DNA from: JAZGBC01 sp036444495
GTDB taxonomy: Bacteria > Pseudomonadota > Alphaproteobacteria > Kiloniellales > J153
Length of the DNA stretch: 7,502 bases
Reading direction: 5' to 3'
Assembly: GCA_036444495.1 (NCBI GenBank)
Contig: JAZGBC010000219.1
Location: 1-7,502, forward strand
A model generated the notes under the pieces. That model was not told where the DNA came from and made no database searches. It was given only the letters and a program-made list of their open reading frames with translations. Of the stretch, positions 1 to 7,502 are shown piece after piece; position 1 is the first letter of the stretch, and the number at the start of each line of letters is the position of its first letter. The translations under genes were made by a program, and so were the position numbers.

Positions 1-339
1 TTGAGCGGCAACGGCGCCATGCGCCTTACCACGGCGCGCTATTACACGCCCTCGGGAACCTCGATCCAGGGCTCGGGCATCAAGCCCGATATCGTGGTGG
101 AGCAGGCGCGCATCGAGACGGTGGAAAGCAAGCCACGCCGGCGCGAAGCCGATCTGCGCGGTGCGCTGGACAAAGGCGGCCAAAACGGCGCGCCGCCGGA
201 TGACGGCGAGACGGGCGCCAAGGAAGGCGACGAGAAGAAGCCGTCGGCCGCAGACCCTGACCAGGTCGACTTCCAGTTGGCCAGGGCACTCGACCTCCTG
301 CGCGGACTCGCGTTCTTCAACAGCCGCGTGATCAATTGA
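1..339 (+). CDS. ctpA: C-terminal processing peptidase, S41 family (3' end only)
   Basis: This is the last 112 codons of a serine protease that trims or degrades envelope proteins in the periplasm, using a Ser/Lys dyad and a PDZ domain for substrate recognition. Those parts lie upstream of the window. The visible part opens with the strand after the catalytic region, GNGAMRLTTARYYTPSG, followed by IQGSGIKPDIVVEQ, both characteristic of CtpA-type S41 proteases. Residues 42-90 are a charged, low-complexity linker rich in Lys, Glu, Asp and Gly. The protein closes with a conserved-looking helix, FQLARALDLLRGLAFF. The first codon, TTG, encodes an internal Leu and is not a start, because the family motif already needs residues before it. 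The gene ends 34 nt before the next one on the same strand, so the two are probably co-transcribed. The family call is firm; CtpA versus another S41 paralogue rests mainly on context. Confidence 0.9.
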   Translation: MSGNGAMRLTTARYYTPSGTSIQGSGIKPDIVVEQARIETVESKPRRREADLRGALDKGGQNGAPPDDGETGAKEGDEKKPSAADPDQVDFQLARALDLLRGLAFFNSRVIN

Positions 340-373
340 GCAGCCCGGGCGCCACCGCCCGGCCTAAGGGCCT

Positions 374-1735
374 GTGGAGCAGCCCGTGAGTTTTGCGCCT
401 CCGCCCCGCCCCCGACGAAGGCTCGGCAGCCTATTTCTAACGCTGGCGTGGTTGATCGTGCTGAGCGTGGTCGGTGCGGCGGCCGGCTACGTATACGTGA
501 CCTCCGAACAGATGCAGACCGCGGAGCCGGGTAAGGCGCCGGCGGTCGCCACGAAACCGCCGAAGGAGGGCGAAACCCCGCCGCCGGCCGTCGAGAAAGA
601 GCAATCTCCCACCGAGCCTGCCGAGACGCCGGCGGTCCAGGCCCCTGAGGCGCCGGCGCAGGGGGAAAGCCCCGAAGCGGCCGCTGTGACGGAGACGCCC
701 GAGGAGCAGCCGGCCATCCCGGAACCGCCCGCGCCCCGAACAGCCGCGGTCGTGCCGGCCCCGGAAGCCGCGCCGCAACCCACCCCGGAGCCAACGCCGG
801 AACCGGCGGCCAAGCCCGAGACCGAGGCTCCACCGGCAACCGAAGCCGAGGTGGCCGAAGCACCGCCGCCGCCGCCGCCACCGGAGTCGATGCCGCCGGC
901 GCCCAGCAAGACAGCGCCCAGCAGCGCGCCGGATACGACGCAGACCGCCGCCCTGCCGCCGCCACCCGAGGCGCTTCCCCTGTGGCGGCGCAACAGCCAA
1001 CCCTTCGATGAAAAGGACGCGCGGCCGCGCATCGCAGTGGTGCTGACCGGCCTGGGCCTGTCCAGCGCAGGCACCGAGGCGGCGATCAAGCAGCTGCCGG
1101 CCGCGGTGACACTGTCGTTCACGCCCTATTCGCGCAAACTCAACCAATGGATCGCGCTGGCCCGCGTGAACGGGCACGAGGTCATGCTGGACCTGCCCAT
1201 GGAGCCGACCAGCTATCCCCAGGACGACCCCGGCCCACGCGCGCTGCTCACCGCGCTCTCATCGCGCCAGAACCTGGAGCGCTTGCGTTGGACCTTGGAT
1301 CGGGCCACCGGATACGTCGGGGTGGCGACCGTGATGGGTTCGCGCTTCACGGCCTCCAAACAGCACCTGACGCCCGTCCTGAAGGCCCTGAAGGACCGGG
1401 GACTGTTGTTCCTGGACAACCGCGCGAGCGAGGAGAGCATCGCCGGCGCGCTGGCCAGCGAAATCGGCCTGCCGTGGGCGGTCAATGACCGTGCGCTCGA
1501 CCGCGCTCAGGCCAGCCGGGTCGCGATCGACGCGCGCCTCGTGCAGATCGAAACCATCGCCCGCGCCGAGGGCACGGCCGTGGCCATGGGCCGGCCCTAT
1601 CCGGTCACCATCGAACGCCTGCGCGTATGGACCAAGGAGCTTGAGGCGCAGGGTTTCGCGCTGGTTCCCATCTCCGCGGTGGCCGACCGGCAACGGCTGC
1701 CGCGCACCGCGCAGCGGGCGACCCAGACCGAATGA
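374..1735 (+). CDS. Membrane-anchored divergent polysaccharide deacetylase family protein (YibQ-like)
   Basis: This 453-aa protein has a short basic N-terminus (PRPRRR), one membrane segment at about residues 18-42, a disordered Pro/Ala/Glu-rich linker at about 45-215, and a C-terminal domain at about 217-440. The C-terminal domain matches the divergent polysaccharide deacetylase family (Polysacc_deac_2, YibQ type): GHEVMLDLPMEP (267-278), DPGP (285-288), the MGSRFT block (321-326), GLLFLDNR (343-350), and PYPVT (408-412). The topology suggests an inner-membrane anchor with a periplasmic domain held away by the linker. Family members are thought to act on, or bind, cell-wall polysaccharide; the exact role is not established. 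Residues that usually bind metal look replaced: TG at 225-226 where DD is common, ATV at 318-320 where a His-containing NNH-type triplet is common, and Arg407 where GHPYP is common. The protein may therefore be non-catalytic. The start is uncertain: GTG 374 has AAGGG only 3 nt away, while GTG 386 has GGAG 6 nt away. The gene overlaps rppH by 4 nt. Confidence 0.85.
   Translation: MEQPVSFAPPPRPRRRLGSLFLTLAWLIVLSVVGAAAGYVYVTSEQMQTAEPGKAPAVATKPPKEGETPPPAVEKEQSPTEPAETPAVQAPEAPAQGESPEAAAVTETPEEQPAIPEPPAPRTAAVVPAPEAAPQPTPEPTPEPAAKPETEAPPATEAEVAEAPPPPPPPESMPPAPSKTAPSSAPDTTQTAALPPPPEALPLWRRNSQPFDEKDARPRIAVVLTGLGLSSAGTEAAIKQLPAAVTLSFTPYSRKLNQWIALARVNGHEVMLDLPMEPTSYPQDDPGPRALLTALSSRQNLERLRWTLDRATGYVGVATVMGSRFTASKQHLTPVLKALKDRGLLFLDNRASEESIAGALASEIGLPWAVNDRALDRAQASRVAIDARLVQIETIARAEGTAVAMGRPYPVTIERLRVWTKELEAQGFALVPISAVADRQRLPRTAQRATQTE
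376..388 (+). promoter_or_regulatory. Possible ribosome binding site for an alternative start at GTG 386
   Basis: GGAG at 376-379 is followed by a 6-nt spacer and an in-frame GTG at 386-388. This spacing is better than that of the AAGGG at 366-370, which sits only 3 nt before the GTG at 374. If GTG 386 is used, the protein begins MSFAPPPRPRRR and is four residues shorter, with no effect on the membrane segment. Confidence 0.4.
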
Positions 1736-2262
1736 ACCGGGCCGTCGATCCCGACCCCACGCGGGAGATCGGTCCCGAGGAGATCGCCCGTCTGCCCTAC
1801 CGCCGGGGCGTGGGCATCATGCTGATCAACGCCGAGGGCAAGGTCTTCGTGGCCCAGCGGATCGACATGCCGAGCACGGCCTGGCAGATGCCCCAGGGCG
1901 GAATCGACGAGGGCGAACGCCCGCACCAGGCCGCCCTGCGCGAGTTGCGCGAGGAGACCGGCACGGCCAAAGCCGAGATCATCGCCGAAAGCCGTGATTG
2001 GATTCGCTACGACATCCCCGCCGGCCTGGTGCCCAAACTTTGGGGCGGGCGCTTCCGCGGCCAGGAACAGAAATGGTTCGCCGCGCGCTTTACCGGCACC
2101 GACGCGGACATCGACATCGACACCGAAGAGCCCGAGTTCAGCGCCTGGCGCTGGGCCGAGGTGGCGGAGCTGCCCAGCCTTATCGTGTCCTTCAAACGCG
2201 CGCTCTACGAGCGGCTGATTGCGGAGTTCGGTCACTTGGCCGAGACTGCGCGCCAGGAATAA
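1732..2262 (+). CDS. rppH: RNA pyrophosphohydrolase (Nudix hydrolase)
   Basis: RppH removes pyrophosphate from the 5' triphosphate end of mRNA in the cytoplasm, leaving a 5' monophosphate that stimulates RNase E decay. The 176-aa protein carries a complete Nudix box (GX5EX7REUXEEXGU) at residues 56-78, with catalytic metal-binding Glu71, Glu74 and Glu75. Family signatures flank it: WQMPQGGID (51-59), WGGRFRGQEQKWF (104-116) and EFSAWRWAE (135-143). The N-terminus is about 20 residues before LPYRRGVGIM, somewhat long for the family, but ATG 1732 overlaps the upstream stop as ATGA, which suggests translational coupling; no good separate ribosome binding site is visible. The same neighbourhood with ctpA is known from other alphaproteobacteria, where the gene was first called ialA or invA in Bartonella. 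A diadenosine polyphosphate hydrolase activity is also known for this subgroup. Confidence 0.95.
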   Translation: MNRAVDPDPTREIGPEEIARLPYRRGVGIMLINAEGKVFVAQRIDMPSTAWQMPQGGIDEGERPHQAALRELREETGTAKAEIIAESRDWIRYDIPAGLVPKLWGGRFRGQEQKWFAARFTGTDADIDIDTEEPEFSAWRWAEVAELPSLIVSFKRALYERLIAEFGHLAETARQE

Positions 2263-2289
2263 GAGGCGCGCTGGACGGCGGGGCCATAG

Positions 2290-3147
2290 TCAGGCCGCGG
2301 CCTGCTCGAATCGCCTCTTGCGCGCTTGTATAAACCAGTAGGCCCCGCGCGAGGTAAGCCGCGCGAGCCGTCCCTGGGGCGGCAGTCCCGCCGCCTTGAA
2401 GGTCATCATGATTCCGCGCTCCACGTGCTGTGGCCGGTAGAAGCCGAAGGCCCGGACCGCGTAGGCGCGCGACCAGCGCTTGCGGTCGTAGGCCTCGCCC
2501 TCGGAGCCGTTGGCCGCATAATAAGCATAGGCCAACTCGTCATCCTCGCTCTCGGTGATGCGGCCGAGCGCAACGAGAATCCGGCGCAGCTTGCCGATAC
2601 GCTCTTTCTCCAGGTAGCGCTTCAGGTGCGAGTAGAACAGCTTGTAATGGCGGAACTCGTCTCCCGCGACATTGCGGCAGATCTCCTTCAGCACCGGCTC
2701 CTCGGCCACCGAGCCCAATGCCGAATAGTAGGAGGAGGTGCCCACCTCCACGACGCAACGCGCCACCAGCTCGGCCGCGCGCGAGCCGCGCACCGACTCG
2801 TCCGCCTGCAAAGGCACGCTGAACCCATCGGTAAAACGCTTGAAGCTTTGTTCGAAATCGAATGACGGATCGGCCATTTCGGCCCAGCGCCCCAGCGCAA
2901 GGCCGTGTTGGACCTCTTCCTTAGCCCAGATTTTGGCGGCATCCTGGAAGGCGGGATCGTCGGCAAAGACGTTACAAAGATAGGTTGCGTAATCGCCGCC
3001 GTTGTATTCCACCATGGCGGCGGCCTTGACCACCTTCAACAGGTCGGGATCGACCTTGGAACGGTCGAAGCGGTGCCAGGAAATGTCCTCGAGCGACCAA
3101 TGCCTGCCCAAACTCAAAGGTTCGCGGCCCTCCTCGACGCTCGTCAT
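2290..3147 (-). CDS. Ferritin-like diiron-domain protein of unknown substrate
   Basis: From ATG 3147 the product is 285 aa, with no signal peptide or clear membrane segment, so it is probably cytoplasmic. It shows a full four-helix-bundle diiron ligand set: Glu47 (AMVEYN), Glu78 and His81 (EVQH), Glu134 (VVEVGTSSYY) and Glu164 and His167 (DEFRH). The spacing from the single Glu to ExxH is about 30 residues in both halves, as expected for a ferritin-like carboxylate-bridged diiron site. About 115 residues follow the last ligand, ending in a basic tail (ARKRRF). The family includes rubrerythrins, acyl-ACP desaturases and N-oxygenases. The length and two-ExxH pattern favour an oxidase or oxygenase over an iron-storage ferritin, but I cannot name the substrate. 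The reading frame stays open up to 3333; that longer version would overlap atpC, lacks family-like sequence and would include the likely promoter, so ATG 3147 is preferred. It is convergent with rppH and reads in the same direction as atpC. Confidence 0.8.
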   Translation of the reverse strand: MTSVEEGREPLSLGRHWSLEDISWHRFDRSKVDPDLLKVVKAAAMVEYNGGDYATYLCNVFADDPAFQDAAKIWAKEEVQHGLALGRWAEMADPSFDFEQSFKRFTDGFSVPLQADESVRGSRAAELVARCVVEVGTSSYYSALGSVAEEPVLKEICRNVAGDEFRHYKLFYSHLKRYLEKERIGKLRRILVALGRITESEDDELAYAYYAANGSEGEAYDRKRWSRAYAVRAFGFYRPQHVERGIMMTFKAAGLPPQGRLARLTSRGAYWFIQARKRRFEQAAA

Positions 3148-3157
3148 GGATATCGTG

Positions 3158-3173
3158 CCCCCAGATACCTCCC
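3158..3173 (-). promoter_or_regulatory. Purine-rich leader, possible ribosome binding site of the diiron gene
   Basis: Reading on the minus strand, GGGAGG (3173-3168) lies 20 nt before ATG 3147, too far for a normal ribosome binding site. A run of five G (3162-3158) lies 10 nt before it. No ATG, GTG or TTG in the right frame sits closer to GGGAGG, so the G run is the more likely contact or the leader is unusual. Confidence 0.35.
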
Positions 3174-3187
3174 GCCAAGCGGGGATG

Positions 3188-3196
3188 ATTCTAGCA
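3188..3196 (-). promoter_or_regulatory. Candidate extended -10 promoter element for the diiron gene
   Basis: The minus strand reads TGCTAGAAT, which fits the extended -10 pattern TGnTAnnnT. No convincing -35 box is found: TTCGCT with an 18-nt spacer matches only three of six positions, and TTGCGC sits too close. Transcription would begin near 3181, giving a leader of about 34 nt before ATG 3147. This supports that start codon and would let the gene be expressed independently of the ATP synthase operon. Confidence 0.45.
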
Positions 3197-3234
3197 CAGG
3201 TTAGCGCAAGGAGCGAAACCCGCTCGATTGCGGT

Positions 3235-3260
3235 AAAAAAATCCCACAAATAGAATGGAT
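3235..3260 (-). terminator. Weak terminator-like hairpin plus T tract behind atpC
   Basis: On the minus strand ATCCA (3260-3256) can pair with TGGGAT (3246-3241) with one bulged G and a 9-nt loop, followed directly by a run of T down to 3235. The stem is short and AT-rich, so termination would be partial at best. A better stem, GGTATC with GATATCC (3285-3280 with 3263-3257, one bulge, inner GCGC pairs), lies just upstream but ends 16 nt before the T run. This is the only T-rich tract near the end of the ATP synthase genes. Confidence 0.3.
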
Positions 3261-3299
3261 ATCGCGCGCTTAGCGCTCTGATACCAACGGTCCTTGATA

Positions 3300-3707
3300 T
3301 TAGTTGGCGCTTACCCTGAGCATGGCCTCGCAAACGGCGATCTGCCTTTCCGCGCTCGCGCGCGCCTCATCCGTACCGGCGTCCGCCCGGTCCTCGCGCG
3401 CGTCATTAAGCCTCTGCTCGGCGGCGGCGCGGTCGATTTCGGAGATCGGCATGGCCTCGTCCGCCAGCAGCGTACAGCGCGCCTCCGTGACCTCGGCAAA
3501 GCCCCAGCCGACGAACAGGGTTTCGCTCACCTTGCCGTCCTCGAAGATCTGAACGACCCCCGGGCGCACGGTGGAGATCATGGGCGTGTGCCGGGGCAGC
3601 ACGCCGAAGTCGCCCTCGGCGCCGGGCACGACGACCATGTCCACGCCGCTCGACATCAAAAGCTTCTCCGGCGTCACCAGTTCGAATTCGACCTGCTCAT
3701 CGGCCAT
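3300..3707 (-). CDS. atpC: F1 ATP synthase epsilon subunit
   Basis: Epsilon is part of the central rotor stalk with gamma; it couples rotation to the F0 ring and in many bacteria its C-terminal helices inhibit ATP hydrolysis. The 135-aa product has the normal length and two-part layout: an N-terminal beta-sandwich at about residues 1-86, with the hallmark GAEGDFGVLPRHTP at 29-42 and GWGFAEV at 67-73, then a helical hairpin at about 88-131 rich in Ala, Arg, Glu and Asp. ATG 3707 lies 20 nt after the atpD stop; GGGGTG a few nt upstream can serve as ribosome binding site. It is the last ATP synthase gene here, and the next gene on the strand begins 152 nt later. Confidence 0.97.
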   Translation of the reverse strand: MADEQVEFELVTPEKLLMSSGVDMVVVPGAEGDFGVLPRHTPMISTVRPGVVQIFEDGKVSETLFVGWGFAEVTEARCTLLADEAMPISEIDRAAAEQRLNDAREDRADAGTDEARASAERQIAVCEAMLRVSAN

Positions 3708-3727
3708 ATCTTACACCCCGCACCTCT

Positions 3728-5152
<1,425 letters not shown>

Positions 5153-5160
5153 CTAATTCG

Positions 5161-5174
5161 CTCCCTCGTCTCCT
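5161..5174 (-). promoter_or_regulatory. Strong, doubled ribosome binding region of atpD
   Basis: On the minus strand AGGAGA (5174-5169) is followed after one base by GAGGGAG (5167-5161), then 8 nt to ATG 5152. This is clearly richer in anti-16S-complementary purines than the region before atpG, where only GAG or GAGAAC-like sequence is found. Confidence 0.6.
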
Positions 5175-5187
5175 AATCCCGTCCCGG

Positions 5188-5217
5188 CCGAGAGGCCCCT
5201 TCGCTACAGGGCCTCGG
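5188..5217 (-). other. GC-rich RNA hairpin across the atpG stop codon
   Basis: GAGGCCC (minus strand, 5215-5209) pairs perfectly with GGGCCTC (5198-5192), giving seven base pairs around a 10-nt loop that contains the atpG stop TAG (5206-5204). Two further G:C pairs (5216-5217 with 5188-5189) can form across a 2-nt bulge. No T run follows, so it is not an intrinsic terminator. It lies 14 nt upstream of the purine-rich atpD initiation region. It could act as an mRNA-stability or coupling element, but might be incidental in such GC-rich DNA. Confidence 0.45.
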
Positions 5218-6097
5218 CGCCGGAGATAATCTCGATCAGCTCATTGGTGATGACCGCCTGACGCGTCCGGTTGTAAGTCAGCGTCAGCTTGTCGATCATC
5301 TCGCCCGCGTTGCGGGTGGCGTTGTCCATCGCGGTCATGCGCGCGCCCTGCTCGCTGGCGTTGTTCTCGAGCAGCGCCTTGAAGATCTGCACCGCCAGGT
5401 TGCGCGGCAGCAACTCGGCCAGGATCTCCTCCTCGGACGGTTCGTACTCGTAGACCGCCTTGCCTGGGCCCGTCTCTTCCGACTCCGCGTCCCCGCTTTC
5501 GGGCGGCGTGAAGGGGATCAGTTGCTGCGCGGTCACGATCTGGGTCATCGCCGACTTGAAGCGGGCGTAGAAGATGGTGCAGACGTCGAACTCCCCGTCC
5601 TCGAACATGCGCTCGACCCGCTTGGCGACGCTTTCCGCCCCCTCGAAGGTCAGGCGCGGCCGGGTGATCTCCTCGATCGTATCGATGATGAGAGTGCCAT
5701 GCTCGCGGCGCAATTGGTCCCGCCCCTTGCGTCCGACGCAAAGGATCTTGACCGTCTTGCCCGCCCCCTGGAGCGCGGTGATCTTGCGCCGCACCTCGCG
5801 CACGATGTTCGAGTTGAAGCCCCCGCACAGGCCGCGGTCGGCGGTGCCGACGACCAACAGATTCGTCTGGTCGCCGCCGGTCCCGGCGAGCAGCCTCGGC
5901 GCCCCGTCGTGTCCGGCCGTGCTGGCGGCGAGCGAGCCCAGCATGCGCTCCATGCGCTCAGCGTAAGGGCGCGAGGCCTCGGCCGCCTCCTGGGCGCGGC
6001 GCAGCTTGGCCGCGGCGACCATCTTCATGGCCGAGGTGATCTTCTGCGTCGACTTGACGCTGGCGATCCGTATCCGCAGGTCTTTGAGGTTCGGCAT
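5204..6097 (-). CDS. atpG: F1 ATP synthase gamma subunit
   Basis: Gamma is the rotating central shaft of F1; its turning drives the conformational cycle of the three beta subunits. The 297-aa product is full length. The N-terminal helix has the family sequence MPNLKDLRIRI...STQKITSAMKMVAAAKLRRAQ (residues 1-36). The Rossmann-like middle part contains TADRGLCGGFN (85-95). The C-terminal helix that enters the alpha3-beta3 ring carries MDNATRNAGEMI and ends NELIEIISGAEAL. An acidic, probably flexible insert (about 199-211, PESGDAESEETGP) precedes the last third. ATG 6097 fits the conserved N-terminus; the sequence before it is a poor ribosome binding site. The gap to atpA is 29 nt. Confidence 0.98.
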   Translation of the reverse strand: MPNLKDLRIRIASVKSTQKITSAMKMVAAAKLRRAQEAAEASRPYAERMERMLGSLAASTAGHDGAPRLLAGTGGDQTNLLVVGTADRGLCGGFNSNIVREVRRKITALQGAGKTVKILCVGRKGRDQLRREHGTLIIDTIEEITRPRLTFEGAESVAKRVERMFEDGEFDVCTIFYARFKSAMTQIVTAQQLIPFTPPESGDAESEETGPGKAVYEYEPSEEEILAELLPRNLAVQIFKALLENNASEQGARMTAMDNATRNAGEMIDKLTLTYNRTRQAVITNELIEIISGAEAL

Positions 6098-6126
6098 GCC
6101 GTTCTCGTCGCTCGCCCGTTACCCGG

Positions 6127-7502
<1,376 letters not shown>

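Noticed and set aside
1..3. TTG at position 1 as a start codon of the first gene
   Set aside because: The sequence right after it is the middle of an S41 protease motif, so the protein must begin upstream of the window.
863..883. CCG triplet run as a microsatellite
   Set aside because: The run is short, interrupted by CCA, and in frame within a proline-rich linker, so it is better explained as coding sequence than as a phase-variation tract.
42..1177. Long open frames on the minus strand opposite the ctpA end and the deacetylase-like gene
   Set aside because: They translate to Arg/Gly/Ser/Ala-rich low-complexity sequence mirroring the Pro/Ala/Glu-rich linker; this is expected from high GC in the third codon position. 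No domain or ribosome binding site supports them.
2291..2304. A perfect 14-nt palindrome, CAGGCCGCGGCCTG, at the end of the diiron gene
   Set aside because: It has no loop or T tail to act as a terminator and lies in codons for the Gln-Ala-Ala-Ala tail; such palindromes are common in GC-rich DNA.
3211..3225. Hairpin GAGCG-AAACC-CGCTC in the spacer before the diiron gene
   Set aside because: The stem is only five pairs with no T run on either side. It lies just upstream of the -10 element, but no dyad operator of known type could be recognised.

Overview
The window is high-GC bacterial chromosome. It most likely comes from an alphaproteobacterium of the Rhodospirillales or a neighbouring order. 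Three things point there: an F1-ATPase cluster in the order alpha-gamma-beta-epsilon with no F0 genes between, a ctpA / divergent polysaccharide deacetylase / rppH cluster of the kind known from alphaproteobacteria, and protein sequences that read as alphaproteobacterial. The placement rests on recalled family patterns, not on a search. I see no tRNA, rRNA, CRISPR array, insertion sequence or phage gene.

Positions 1-2262, plus strand: three tightly packed genes. They are the 3' end of a C-terminal processing protease (S41 family), a membrane-anchored divergent polysaccharide deacetylase-like protein with a long Pro/Ala/Glu-rich linker, and the Nudix RNA pyrophosphohydrolase RppH. RppH starts inside the stop codon of the gene before it (ATGA). 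The first two products belong to envelope and peptidoglycan maintenance; RppH starts mRNA decay by removing 5' pyrophosphate. The deacetylase-like domain seems to have lost the usual metal-binding residues and may be a non-catalytic binding or scaffold protein.

Positions 2263-2289: a 27-nt convergent junction with no recognisable terminator.

Positions 2290-3147, minus strand: a ferritin-like diiron protein of 285 aa with a complete E / ExxH / E / ExxH ligand set and no assignable substrate. A candidate extended -10 promoter lies just upstream, in an AT-richer spacer that also holds hairpins and a weak terminator-like element behind atpC.

Positions 3300-7502, minus strand: the F1 part of ATP synthase, atpA (start cut off by the window edge), atpG, atpD and atpC. 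These encode the alpha, gamma, beta and epsilon subunits of the catalytic head, which makes ATP at the inner membrane. Gaps are 29, 51 and 20 nt, which fits one operon. The gamma-beta gap carries a GC-rich hairpin whose loop holds the gamma stop codon, followed by a strong purine-rich ribosome binding region for beta. This could help give the alpha3-beta3-gamma1 stoichiometry.

Most of the window is housekeeping sequence. The items most worth a second look are the diiron protein beside the ATP synthase genes, the deacetylase-like protein with altered active-site positions, and the gamma-beta hairpin.
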